DNA from: Alphaproteobacteria bacterium
Lineage (GTDB): Bacteria > Pseudomonadota > Alphaproteobacteria > Rhodobacterales > Rhodobacteraceae
Reading direction: 5' to 3'
Length of the DNA: 64,000 bases
Assembly: GCA_030426685.1 (NCBI GenBank)
Contig: JAUHYC010000004.1
Location: 109,403-173,402 of the forward strand
Shown piece after piece: positions 8,543 to 17,497 of the stretch. Positions within the stretch are counted from its first letter, which is position 1. The number at the start of each line of letters is the position of its first letter. The translations under genes were made by a program, and so were the position numbers. The notes under the pieces are model-generated. The model saw nothing but the letters and a program-made list of their open reading frames with translations. It searched no databases and had not been told where the DNA came from.

Positions 8543-9966
8543 TGAAGGATACAGTAGGCACATCCAAGCCCCGTCTGGCGGCGCTTTTCCTCTCCGGAGT
8601 GCTGACGGTGCTTGCGGGCGTTTTGAGCGACACGCGACCGGCAGAGGCGGGCGGCTTTACCGCATGTGACAACCCCTACATCTTCGAAGGATCTGCCGCG
8701 AATATTGTGCCGCTGGAATATCTTGCAACTTCGGCTGACACGACCGCATCCGACGGCAACAGGCTGGACAGGTTGCAGGAAATGGCGCAGCGGTTTTCAT
8801 GGCTATTCAAACTCGACAGTTGGCATCAGCCAACCTACGGCAGTCTGGGCGTCGTTGCACATATGTTTCTGGGGCAGGTGTGCGACCCTGATGAGGTTCT
8901 CGGAAGGCTGCTGGCAGGTGGCGCATCACAGCCGCTGCGCAAGGGTCAAGCCCTTGTCTTTCTACAGGGCCGCATCTTCATCGAGGATGAGCAGATTTTC
9001 CTGCAATCCAGGCTGAGGGGGTTTCGCCGCCAATCGCCTCAATTCGAGTTCCTGCAGCCGTTGCGGCAAAACTACGCGGAAGAGGTCCTGTTCGTGCCGC
9101 TTGCGCGCTCTGACCGGAGGTTAACTGTCTCGGTGCCTGCACTGGACGTAACCTTTGCCCCGCGCGTCATCTCGGCAGAGCTGTTTGACAGCATAGACAG
9201 CGCGTTTCTCGAGGCCAACAGAGTGTTTGCCCGCCCGGATGTGAATGCCTCCAGCGAGGAATTGATGTTCGAACCGGGTCAACCGAGGGCGTTCAGCGTT
9301 CGGATCACCAACGCGCCCGGCTGGATCGAAGTCGTGGACCAGATGGGCGGGTATCCAGACCGCGGCTTTATCCGGGTGAATCCGGAAGCGTCCCAGTTGT
9401 TTCACCGCAGCTTGCCAGAGCTTGACTTTCTGAACGGCCTCCTCGGATTCCTGAGGATGCAGCAGGATCAGGAGCCGGGGGAGTTTCCACCAGTTCCGGA
9501 GCGGGCTCCGGCGCAGGCGATCGCGGCTTTCCAGCGCTATTTGGAAAACGAACTGACCAGTGACGAACCGGATCTGCGTGCGCTGGCACATGGTCTAATC
9601 GGGTTTATCGAGGCTTCTGAATGGAACGATTGGTCCGGGTCGCGCAAGTCGTTCCTGCGCGCGGCTGAGCTTGCGCCGACGGACACCCATTATCGCAACG
9701 CCCTTGGTGTGACTGATGCGGTGCTGTGCTGTTCCGGGGATGCTAAACCGCCCTATCGCGACCCGGCGAGGTGGTTTGCAGACGCGGTATCAGTGGATCC
9801 TGAAAACGGCGAGGCTCTGGGCAATCTGCTTCAGTTTCTGGAGTTTCTGGTGTCGACCGAACAATCGCCAGAGGGGATCGACACCGGCAATCTGCCAAAG
9901 GCTCTGAGCGTGGTCCGAAACGTTGCCGAAAGGAATCCGGATCTTCTGAGAGAAGATTTCCGATAA
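8542..9966 (+). CDS. Predicted exported protein with TPR-like C-terminus
   Basis: This is a 474-residue protein starting at the ATG that overlaps the previous stop (TGATG), with GGAGG eight bases upstream; a longer frame from 8494 has no such support. An N-terminal signal peptide (hydrophobic ~residues 13-28, cleavage near AEA-GG) indicates export. The middle is beta-rich and unrecognised. Residues ~330-460 look like tetratricopeptide repeats: AIAAFQRYLEN, GSRKSFLRAAELAPTDTHYR and WFADAVSVDPENGEALGNLL. Such repeats usually scaffold protein complexes. With the two preceding genes it forms an operon encoding a membrane protein and two exported proteins, an arrangement that suggests an envelope-located complex of unknown task. 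Confidence 0.72.
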   Translation: MKDTVGTSKPRLAALFLSGVLTVLAGVLSDTRPAEAGGFTACDNPYIFEGSAANIVPLEYLATSADTTASDGNRLDRLQEMAQRFSWLFKLDSWHQPTYGSLGVVAHMFLGQVCDPDEVLGRLLAGGASQPLRKGQALVFLQGRIFIEDEQIFLQSRLRGFRRQSPQFEFLQPLRQNYAEEVLFVPLARSDRRLTVSVPALDVTFAPRVISAELFDSIDSAFLEANRVFARPDVNASSEELMFEPGQPRAFSVRITNAPGWIEVVDQMGGYPDRGFIRVNPEASQLFHRSLPELDFLNGLLGFLRMQQDQEPGEFPPVPERAPAQAIAAFQRYLENELTSDEPDLRALAHGLIGFIEASEWNDWSGSRKSFLRAAELAPTDTHYRNALGVTDAVLCCSGDAKPPYRDPARWFADAVSVDPENGEALGNLLQFLEFLVSTEQSPEGIDTGNLPKALSVVRNVAERNPDLLREDFR

Positions 9967-10107
9967 CGCTGATCGGTGCCTTCGAGCGCCTGATTTCTAC
10001 GTCTGATTTGCCACCTATGCGCGAGTTTATTTCTGCGTGGTTTCTAAAAACGGCAAATTCTGCTATTCTTCGGCTTTATTGTTGAGACATTTAACGGATG
10101 GCATTGG

Positions 10108-11838
10108 ATGCGGGTTTACGACGCAGTAGTTGCCGCGCTTGAAACAATCGGGGTCGATGCCGCCTATGGCGGGGCCGGCGAAAATGCCGCTGGGCTCATG
10201 CTTGCCCTGGATGCTTCTGAAAAGATCAGACCGGTGATTGCAAAAAACGAACAGGGCGCGGCCTTCATGGCCTGTGGTCATGCAATGTTTACCGGTAAAC
10301 TCGGTGTCTGTTTCGCCACCGCCGGACCAGGCGCTTTCAACCTGCTCTCGGGCATGTGCGTGGCACTAACAGACAGTTACCCGCTGCTGGCAATCAGCGG
10401 TTATTCGACCGTTGCCTGGCAAGGGCGTGGCGGGTTGAACGAAACTTCGGGTCTGGCGCGCACGCCGGATTCCCGGATGATGTTCCGTGCCGCCGCCAAA
10501 AAAGACCCCGAGACCGGCGAACCTGCGGATTTTCTGGTCACCGATCCCGATGATCTGATCGATACGCTGCAGAAGGCCATCGACATAGCCTTTGAAGGGC
10601 GGCCCGGCCCGGTACATGTTGCTGTCGCGGAGGATATCACTGATCCGAAGGTCGAAGTGACGAATTTCCGGCCGCTGAACGAACCGCAGCGAGGCGTGAC
10701 ACCCGATCCTGAAGCGTTGGACAGAGTTTCAAAAGCACTTGAACAGGCAATCAAGGCGGAAAAGACGGTCGTCTTGCTCGCCGGCTTTGGCGCGATCCTG
10801 GCCGGGGCGAACGACATCACCAAATCGTTCCTAGAGCGGTTCCAGATACCGTTGCTGACCACGATGGACGGCAAAGGCATCGTCGCCGAGGAAGACCCGC
10901 TAGCGATTGGGCTCTATTGCGATTCAGGCCACAAGGCGGCCTGGGATCTGTTTTCTGACGCCGATGTGGTGCTGGCCGTCGGTAATTCATTTGCGCAGCA
11001 TGCGACCTTTGATTTTTTTGACGGGCTGTTCGATGAAAAAACGCTGATCCACATAAACATCGATGCGGGTGAGTTCGACAAGTTTTACAAAGCAGATCAT
11101 GTGATCCTCAGTGATGCCCGACAGGCGCTGGAGGGCCTTTTTGAACGCCTCGACGCGGTGATCGGTCCTGTCCCAAAGCGGGACTATCGGCCAAAGGACT
11201 ATGACGAACGCTTTATCATTTCACCCCAGAAGCAGCTGCATCCGGGTGAGATGGTCCAGAAAATCTCTCAGCTTCTGCCACCGGGTGGGGTCGTTCTGGC
11301 TGATGCAGGCGCGCATGCCGCCTGGGCCGGGTATTACTTGGAACTCAAGGAGGGCCAGAATTTTCGCAAGCCCGGCACCTACGGGCCGATGGGCATCGGT
11401 GTCTGTGGGGCGATCGGGGCAAAATACGCCGAAATGCACCGCCCGGTGGTTGCTGCGGTCGGCGATGGATCTTATTTGATGAGCGGTTTCGAACTGATGA
11501 CTGCGGTGCAATACGACATTCCCGTGGTCTGGGTCATTTTCAACGACCGCGAGTTCAAGCTGATCAAGCTTTATCAACTGTCCGCCTTTTTCAAGACCGG
11601 CCTGACCGAATTCGACAATCCCGATTACGCCGCCTATGCCCGCGCCTGCGGCGCCGATGGGTATGTCGTCAATCAACTTGATGAGTTCGAGAAGGCGTTC
11701 ACCGCCGCCCTGTCAAGCGGCAAACCCTCTCTCATCGATGCACGGATCACGCGATTGGCTTTGCCGAATTACTCACCGCATCCCGAAGGGGTGCTGGCGG
11801 CGATCTGGAATGGCATTCGCACACGGTTTGGGTTGTAG
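10108..11838 (+). CDS. Thiamine-diphosphate-dependent enzyme, acetolactate synthase family
   Basis: This 576-residue protein has the three-domain ThDP fold: N-terminal pyrimidine-binding domain with the catalytic glutamate in KNEQGAAFMA (Glu48), a central Rossmann-like domain (~190-330), and a C-terminal pyrophosphate domain with the metal-binding motif GDG (from residue 452) to NDR (from 479). Acetolactate synthases, benzaldehyde lyases and 2-hydroxyacyl-CoA lyases share this layout. True acetolactate synthase is unlikely because no small regulatory subunit or other branched-chain genes are nearby. The gene is followed 16 bp later by the catalase/alpha-dioxygenase fusion. A C-C lyase or decarboxylase acting on 2-hydroxy or 2-oxo products of fatty acid alpha-oxidation would fit this neighbour; that is inference. 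Confidence 0.85.
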   Translation: MRVYDAVVAALETIGVDAAYGGAGENAAGLMLALDASEKIRPVIAKNEQGAAFMACGHAMFTGKLGVCFATAGPGAFNLLSGMCVALTDSYPLLAISGYSTVAWQGRGGLNETSGLARTPDSRMMFRAAAKKDPETGEPADFLVTDPDDLIDTLQKAIDIAFEGRPGPVHVAVAEDITDPKVEVTNFRPLNEPQRGVTPDPEALDRVSKALEQAIKAEKTVVLLAGFGAILAGANDITKSFLERFQIPLLTTMDGKGIVAEEDPLAIGLYCDSGHKAAWDLFSDADVVLAVGNSFAQHATFDFFDGLFDEKTLIHINIDAGEFDKFYKADHVILSDARQALEGLFERLDAVIGPVPKRDYRPKDYDERFIISPQKQLHPGEMVQKISQLLPPGGVVLADAGAHAAWAGYYLELKEGQNFRKPGTYGPMGIGVCGAIGAKYAEMHRPVVAAVGDGSYLMSGFELMTAVQYDIPVVWVIFNDREFKLIKLYQLSAFFKTGLTEFDNPDYAAYARACGADGYVVNQLDEFEKAFTAALSSGKPSLIDARITRLALPNYSPHPEGVLAAIWNGIRTRFGL

Positions 11839-11854
11839 ACAAGAGGAGAGCACC

Positions 11855-14680
11855 ATGGACGGGAGCGCGGAGCCTCTGCGGAAATGGCGTGAGGAATATG
11901 TGGGCGGATCGCCCGAGGCGGAACTGAAAGAAACCAAGGCGCTTGCCGAAATGATGATGGCCGCTCAGCTAAAGTCTATGGCGGCGGGCGGTGCGCGCAA
12001 GGTCGATCGGGCCTTTCATAAGAAGGCTATCGCAGCATTTAAGGGGGCAGAGCTTCGATTTTCGGAAGATCTGCCTGATGATTTGCAAGTTGGCTTTGCT
12101 CAACCCGGTAAAAGCTACCCCGCAAGCGTACGATTTTCGAATGCATCCTCGCAAACCCAATCCGACGAAGACAAGGACTTGCGCGGGCTGGCCATACGCG
12201 TGTGCGAATCCGACGGTATCGATCACGATTTGCTGGCCACCAACTTCCCTGTGCCACATGCCCGCAATGCGCGACAGTTCGTGGTATTTGCCCATGCAGT
12301 ATCTGGTGGGCGGGTGTCGAAACTGATCGGTCTGGTCCGCCTGTGTTTTGTCTTGGGTTTTTCCGAGACCCGACGCATGTTGGGCAATGTGCGGACAGCC
12401 CTGCGCGAGTGTGACAGCGTTGCGCTGGAAAGCTATTGGAGCCGTGGTGCCATCGCCTGGGGCAATGAGGCCGTGCGCTATACGTTCAGTCCGGCGAAGG
12501 GCACTGCAGGTGTGCAGGGCGCGTATGTCGGTGCCTCGCGCCTGTCGTCGGAATACGCTGCGCGCCAGGCGAAAGGTGATATCACTTTCGATCTCACCGT
12601 GCAGCGGTTCGTATCCGAAGAACAGACACCCATTGAAGATGCTGCACATGAATGGGACGCATTGGTCAGCCCGCCGATCAAGGTTGCCGAATTGGTCTTG
12701 CCGCAGCGTGATCTGTCCACGCCCGAAGCACTGGCAGAGGCGCTTGAAATTGAAAATATGGGCTTCAACCCCTGGAACACGACCGAGGAGTTTCGCCCGC
12801 TTGGAAATCTGAACCGGGCGCGCAAAGCGGCCTATGATGCGTCTGCGTCTCACCGGCAGGGCAAACGGTTCAAGGCACCGCCGCCGCCGCTTCAGAACCG
12901 GATATTCGGTACGGGTACCCGCGCTGTCCTGCGCTGGGTCAACCGCCGTGTGCCGTGGCACCGCATTCCTTTCCTGTTGGTGCAGCTTCTTAATCTGGAC
13001 GCGCTTCGGCATGATCTAAGGCAAAAGAGCCTTTTCGATACCGATCCCGAGGAACCTGTTCCCAGTCCACGCGCCGTGCCACCTGAACCTGCGCTTGAGC
13101 ATCGCGTATATCGCACGCATGACGGTAGCTATAACGATCTGTCCGATCCGAGGATGGGGGCGGCCGGGGCGACCTTTGGGCGCAACATGCCGCCGCAGGT
13201 GCAGCCCGGCGACAGCCCGAACCCAATCGAAGTTGCGCGCAGACTGATGGACCGGCAGGCCTTCATTCCAGCCAAGATCCTCAACATTCTGGCCGCTTCT
13301 TGGATTCAGTTTCAGGTTCACGACTGGGTCGCCCATGAACGCCGCGAACTGGGTGAAGACGATGATGTAATTCAAGTCCCCGATGGCTATCCCGACTGGA
13401 AAAACCGGCCCGACAGCGAACCGGAACGTGAGATGCGGATCGCCGGAAACATTCCGAAGGAAGGGGCCGACGATCCCTTCCTATTCGCCAATGAGAATTC
13501 CCACTGGTGGGATGGTTCTCAGGTTTACGGCGTCAACTCCGAGGCCGCCAGAAAACTGCGGGACGGGCCGAAACTCAAGCTGACAAAAGAGGGCTACCTG
13601 CCGCTGAACACCAAGGGGTTCGAACTTACCGGATTCAACGAAAGCTGGTGGCTGGGGCTGTCCACGTTGCACACCCTTTTTGCCCGCGAACACAATCTAC
13701 TCTGTGATGAGTTGCAGCGTGCCTATCCACAGATGGATGAAGAGAGAGTGTATCAGACCGCACGCCTTATCGTTTCAGCCCTGATAGCCAAAATCCACAC
13801 GGTTGAATGGACTCCCGCCATCCTGGGAACCGAGGCGTTGGATATCGGAATGAACACCAACTGGTACGGGCCGCCGAAATCCTGGTTGACCCGGCTGGGG
13901 ATCTGGCTGACGGACGTGCACGCGTTGAAAGGTATTCCCGAAACCGAACCGGATCACCATACAGCGCGCTATTCCCTCACCGAAGAATTTGCCACGGTCT
14001 ATCGGATGCATCCTCTGATCCCCGATGACTATATTTTCTACGACTTCACCACTGGCAAAGAAAAGGCGCGGCGCGGTTTCCTTGAGATTCAGGGTGAAGA
14101 AACAGATGAGCAACTGCGTGAACTGGGATTGCGCGATTGCCTCTACTCGCAGGGTATTGCCCATCCCGGTGCGATCACGCTGCACAATTTTCCGAAGTCG
14201 CTTCAAAATCTTGAACGGTTTGGTGAATTGATTGACCTGTCGGTCGTCGATATCGTCCGGACCCGCGCGCGGCGGGTTCCAAGGTACAACGCGTTCCGCA
14301 ACGGCCTGCACATGCCGCCGGTGACCGATTGGGATGAGCTAACCGCCAGCCCCGAGACAAACCGCATCCTGAAAGAGCTTTATGGTGACATCGACAAGGT
14401 CGACACCGTGATCGGCCTGTTGGGGGAAACGCCACCGGATGGGTTTGGTTTCTCGGATACGGCCTTTCGGGTTTTCATTCTGATGGCATCACGCCGGTTG
14501 CAGTCGGATCGATTCCTGACCACTGATTTTCGGCCGGAAATCTATACGCAGCTAGGCATGGATTGGGTCGCGCGGAACGGCATGAAATCACTGTTGTTGC
14601 GCCATTTTCCGGAATTTGCGCCAGTGCTGCCAAAAAACGCCACGGCCTTTGCACCTTGGCACATGGTGCAGGAGGGCTGA
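11855..14680 (+). CDS. Catalase-like / fatty acid alpha-dioxygenase (heme peroxidase) fusion
   Basis: This is a 941-residue protein; GAGGAGAG precedes the ATG at 11855, and the longer frame back to 11636 lies inside the preceding gene. Residues ~40-335 are a catalase-related heme domain: probable distal His55 in AFHKKA, VRFSNAS, DLRGLAIRV, and FNPWNTTEEFRPLGNLNRAR, typical of catalase-like proteins. Residues ~440-940 belong to the alpha-dioxygenase/cyclooxygenase branch of heme peroxidases: WIQFQVHDW (distal His489), HWWDGSQVYG, HTLFAREHN, VYRMHPLIPDD with the radical-forming Tyr716 three residues before proximal His719, and SRRLQSDRFLTTDF near the end. Alpha-dioxygenases insert O2 at the alpha carbon of fatty acids to give 2-hydroperoxides, and a catalase-like allene-oxide-synthase-type domain could process that hydroperoxide. 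The fusion is coupled to the next gene (3-bp gap). The substrate is not proven. Confidence 0.9.
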   Translation: MDGSAEPLRKWREEYVGGSPEAELKETKALAEMMMAAQLKSMAAGGARKVDRAFHKKAIAAFKGAELRFSEDLPDDLQVGFAQPGKSYPASVRFSNASSQTQSDEDKDLRGLAIRVCESDGIDHDLLATNFPVPHARNARQFVVFAHAVSGGRVSKLIGLVRLCFVLGFSETRRMLGNVRTALRECDSVALESYWSRGAIAWGNEAVRYTFSPAKGTAGVQGAYVGASRLSSEYAARQAKGDITFDLTVQRFVSEEQTPIEDAAHEWDALVSPPIKVAELVLPQRDLSTPEALAEALEIENMGFNPWNTTEEFRPLGNLNRARKAAYDASASHRQGKRFKAPPPPLQNRIFGTGTRAVLRWVNRRVPWHRIPFLLVQLLNLDALRHDLRQKSLFDTDPEEPVPSPRAVPPEPALEHRVYRTHDGSYNDLSDPRMGAAGATFGRNMPPQVQPGDSPNPIEVARRLMDRQAFIPAKILNILAASWIQFQVHDWVAHERRELGEDDDVIQVPDGYPDWKNRPDSEPEREMRIAGNIPKEGADDPFLFANENSHWWDGSQVYGVNSEAARKLRDGPKLKLTKEGYLPLNTKGFELTGFNESWWLGLSTLHTLFAREHNLLCDELQRAYPQMDEERVYQTARLIVSALIAKIHTVEWTPAILGTEALDIGMNTNWYGPPKSWLTRLGIWLTDVHALKGIPETEPDHHTARYSLTEEFATVYRMHPLIPDDYIFYDFTTGKEKARRGFLEIQGEETDEQLRELGLRDCLYSQGIAHPGAITLHNFPKSLQNLERFGELIDLSVVDIVRTRARRVPRYNAFRNGLHMPPVTDWDELTASPETNRILKELYGDIDKVDTVIGLLGETPPDGFGFSDTAFRVFILMASRRLQSDRFLTTDFRPEIYTQLGMDWVARNGMKSLLLRHFPEFAPVLPKNATAFAPWHMVQEG

Positions 14681-14683
14681 GAA

Positions 14684-16060
14684 ATGCCAGGGAACAAGGC
14701 CCGGACCGGGTTGGACTCATTTCTAAACGCTCCGCTTGCGCGAACGTTGTGGAACCGGCGGACAAAGCGCGTCAGTCGCGGGTCAGATGTCGTTGCCGGT
14801 TCGCTAAGCTGGACTTCTCAGAATGACCGCGCGCCCCTGTCGCCCCTGCAGGAGGCGATCCTGATCGCCGCAACCGGGGCTAGTGGCCTTACGATGCCGG
14901 ACCGGCCTTTTTTTGATGATGAAAGCGGCGATCCGATCATGTCCAAGCCAAATCTGGTGATGGAAGGACGTACCGCAGGCAGCCCCGATAACGCTCAGGG
15001 CACTCATTTCTTCATGATCAATGACAGCGGCACCTACTTTCTACGTCGCCTCGATCTGCTTGAAGGGGGAACCGGGAACTGGACGCCTGAGGTTCTGATC
15101 GAGCGCGCGGAACAGGCGAAGGTACGACTCCTCGACCGGCGCATTGATGTGCCGGAGGGCATGCGTGATTTTCCGGCCTATCTGGATTCAAACCGGTTTC
15201 TGTCGAATACACCCGGGTCCACAATCTTCTTTCCCGTCGTTGACCTGTCCTACCAATACATCAATGCCCTTATGTATATCCTGACCCAGCCCGACAAGGC
15301 GCGCCCCGTCATAGTGGATGACCGCAACTTCTATCGTCCCGCCGGTGTGAAACAGTGGATCGACAACGGTTTTCTGAACCCCGATATCAAGATCCCGTTG
15401 GGTGTTCTTGGGCAGATGCGAACCCAGATCGAGGCCGATCTTCTGATCCAGAACCTGTTTCTGGTGACCGAGGCGCTGGGTCTGGGAGGCTGGATTCATG
15501 CGGCCATTTCCCCACCGGTTCTGATGGGCGACCCAAAATTCAGTGATCGCTTTGGCACCATGATGGGCTTTGACTACGTTACACCCAAATGGCGGTTGAT
15601 GGATCTGTTGCGCTGGCACACTTTGCCGATCGCGGCGATGAAACATGTACGTGCCCACGCGGTGGGATTGCGCCACCACGGAGAACATCTGATCAAGGGC
15701 AAATGCCCGCCCTATTACCCGACTATGTCCGATGCCGTCGATGCCGTTGTCTCTGGCAAGTTCGGACCTGACGGGATCTACAAAAATGCGGCCGTGTTTG
15801 AGCAGATATACAAAGACGACTTTGGCAGCAAATATCTGGAAGAGGCCGCAGAATACGAACAGGACATCATCAATTGCGCCCGCGATATCTGCACCTACAT
15901 CTATGAAACCCACGGGCGCTTCCCGGCCCATTGCGAGGCCATTCACGCACCCGGCATCTGGTTGCAGACCCATCGCGTGGAAAATGAATACTACGACGCC
16001 TTTTTCCGGAACGGTCTGACCGCAGCACAGCGCGAACACGACTCGAACTGGGAAGCATGA
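14684..16060 (+). CDS. Unidentified partner of the dioxygenase fusion (weak nitroreductase-like features)
   Basis: This 458-residue protein has GGAGGGCTGAG before the ATG and starts 3 bp after the dioxygenase stop, so it is almost certainly co-expressed. I do not firmly recognise it. The segments LSPLQEAILIAATGASG and ADLLIQNLFLVTEALGLGGWIH resemble the cofactor-binding helices of nitroreductase-fold flavoproteins, and FFPVVDLSYQYINALM resembles their dimer core. No signal peptide is visible. A histidine-rich stretch (HTLPIAAMKHVRAHAVGLRHH) near residues 307-327 could bind metal. It lacks the lipoxygenase iron-ligand pattern. A reductase acting on the hydroperoxide or aldehyde product of the fusion enzyme is a reasonable guess only. 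Confidence 0.7.
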   Translation: MPGNKARTGLDSFLNAPLARTLWNRRTKRVSRGSDVVAGSLSWTSQNDRAPLSPLQEAILIAATGASGLTMPDRPFFDDESGDPIMSKPNLVMEGRTAGSPDNAQGTHFFMINDSGTYFLRRLDLLEGGTGNWTPEVLIERAEQAKVRLLDRRIDVPEGMRDFPAYLDSNRFLSNTPGSTIFFPVVDLSYQYINALMYILTQPDKARPVIVDDRNFYRPAGVKQWIDNGFLNPDIKIPLGVLGQMRTQIEADLLIQNLFLVTEALGLGGWIHAAISPPVLMGDPKFSDRFGTMMGFDYVTPKWRLMDLLRWHTLPIAAMKHVRAHAVGLRHHGEHLIKGKCPPYYPTMSDAVDAVVSGKFGPDGIYKNAAVFEQIYKDDFGSKYLEEAAEYEQDIINCARDICTYIYETHGRFPAHCEAIHAPGIWLQTHRVENEYYDAFFRNGLTAAQREHDSNWEA

Positions 16061-16417
16061 GCCTTAGAACCTTTCGGTAAGAACCGCGTCCTTGGCCGTG
16101 GGCCGGTCGACCTCGGGCACTGCTATCTTGCTACATATTGCCCAAGCGAATTCTCGACCAGTGACCAGTAGCGTCAGGTCTGCGAACCGTCGAAGGAAAC
16201 CACCCTTTGTCAAATCCCATGCCGAGGTTTCGCGCGGATCAAGCCGAGGATTCATGTGCCAACGCCAGCTCAAGTTGAACGCTGCACCAATTGGTCTGAA
16301 TGACATCCACTATCTTGTCTGCGGCATCAGGTTCGGTTGCGTTGCAAATGACCGAGACACGCATCATCCATTCACCGCGCGCGAGCAGTATTGAGAGCTC
16401 AGAGGTGATCGGTCATC
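16061..16417. other. Non-coding or decayed interval between the dioxygenase operon and cysK
   Basis: No convincing intact gene is present. On the reverse strand an 80-codon frame (16064-16306) lacks a good ribosome-binding site. In another reverse frame just upstream, a short open stretch reads LLARGEWMMRVSVICNATEPDA and DKIVDVI before a stop. This resembles the extreme C-terminus of a PLP-dependent decarboxylase. Together they suggest a degraded gene, with low confidence. Confidence 0.3.
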
Positions 16418-17497
16418 TCAGGACATCTGATAGCCAGGTGTGGATTGCGAGATGGAAATCTCTTCATCCGTCATCTCTTCGGCTATCCCTTCGAACAATG
16501 GGGTGCTGAGATACCGTTCGCCAGTATCGGGCAACATGCAAAGCACGGATGCGCCTTGTTCAGCCTTCTCGGCAATGCCCACGGCGATGGCAAAGGTTGC
16601 TCCACCTGAAATGCCGGTCAGAATGCCCTCCTGGCTGGCCAGTTTTTGCGCCCACTCCACGCCGGTTGGTCCGGGGACGGGGATCAGGTCGTCGAAGTAT
16701 TTATTGTCAATCGATTCCTGCAGGACGGCCGGAATGAAATCAGGCGTCCACCCCTGAATCGGATGCGGCTCAAACGCCGGATGGCTCGACAGGGGAGCGC
16801 CATTTTGTCCGCGTTCAGTGGCGACGCCGCTGCCGATCAGCTGCGCATTGGCAGGTTCGGACAGGATGATCTTTGTCTCGGGGCGTTCCTTGCGCAGAAC
16901 GCGGGCAACGCCGGTGATGGTCCCGCCAGTTCCATATCCGGTAACAAGATAGTCCAGTCGCTGACCGTTGAAATCGCTCAGAATCTCCTGCGCGGTGGTG
17001 GCTGCGTGAATTTCGGCGTTGGCCTCGGTCTCGAACTGTCGTGCCAACAACCAGCCATGCGCCTCGGCCAGTTCGACAGCTTTACGGTACATGCCAAAGC
17101 CCTTTTCGGCGCGCGGGGTCAGAACCACTTTGGCCCCCAGCATCCGCATCAGGCGGCGACGCTCGACCGAGAAACTGTCGGCCATGGTGACAACCAGAGG
17201 ATAGCCTTTTTGAGCGCAAACCATGGCAAGTCCGATGCCCGTATTGCCGCTTGTGGCTTCAACAACGGTCTGGCCGGGTTTCAGTGCACCGCTGCGCTCG
17301 GCGGCTTCGATGATGTTGACGGCAAGTCGATCTTTGACCGATCCGGCGGGATTGAATGCCTCGAACTTCACGAAAAGGTTGACGTCTTTAGGACCCAGAT
17401 TGTTAACACGGATGACAGGGGTGTTCCCGATTGTGTCGAGAACGCTGTCAAAGACACGCCCGTTTCCTTGCGTCGTTCTGAGCTTTTGGTTGGTCAT
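16418..17497 (-). CDS. cysK: Cysteine synthase (O-acetylserine sulfhydrylase)
   Basis: This 359-residue fold-type II PLP enzyme makes cysteine from O-acetylserine and sulfide. It shows the PLP lysine in NPAGSVKDRLA (Lys55), the substrate loop TSGNTGIG, the phosphate-binding loop GYGTGGTITG and the C-terminal SGGATFAIAVGIA. AGGAAAAG precedes the ATG. It is some 40-50 residues longer than a typical CysK, partly through insertions near residues 215-235 (ATERGQNGAPLSSHPAFEPH) and a C-terminal acidic tail (EEMTDEEISISQS). It stands alone, flanked on both sides by decayed sequence. A cystathionine beta-synthase-like activity cannot be excluded. Confidence 0.9.
   Translation of the reverse strand: MTNQKLRTTQGNGRVFDSVLDTIGNTPVIRVNNLGPKDVNLFVKFEAFNPAGSVKDRLAVNIIEAAERSGALKPGQTVVEATSGNTGIGLAMVCAQKGYPLVVTMADSFSVERRRLMRMLGAKVVLTPRAEKGFGMYRKAVELAEAHGWLLARQFETEANAEIHAATTAQEILSDFNGQRLDYLVTGYGTGGTITGVARVLRKERPETKIILSEPANAQLIGSGVATERGQNGAPLSSHPAFEPHPIQGWTPDFIPAVLQESIDNKYFDDLIPVPGPTGVEWAQKLASQEGILTGISGGATFAIAVGIAEKAEQGASVLCMLPDTGERYLSTPLFEGIAEEMTDEEISISQSTPGYQMS

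Noticed and set aside
11636..11854. N-terminal extension of the catalase/dioxygenase fusion by 73 codons.
   Set aside because: It overlaps the end of the ThDP enzyme gene in another frame. The ATG at 11855 has a strong ribosome-binding site and begins conserved sequence.
11969..13012. A 347-codon open frame on the reverse strand.
   Set aside because: It lies wholly inside the catalase/dioxygenase fusion, antisense to strongly conserved motifs, and shows no family pattern; an artefact of GC-rich codon use.
15188..16039. A 283-codon reverse-strand open frame.
   Set aside because: Antisense to the coupled partner gene of the dioxygenase, with no ribosome-binding site or recognisable motif.
14684..16060. 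Lipoxygenase, suggested by the oxylipin-like neighbourhood.
   Set aside because: The protein lacks the His-x4-His, His-x3-Asn and C-terminal Ile iron-ligand pattern of lipoxygenases and is too short.
16092..16394. A 100-codon forward frame in the interval before cysK.
   Set aside because: No ribosome-binding site and cysteine/arginine-rich composition unlike coding genes; the reverse strand shows the better, though decayed, signal.
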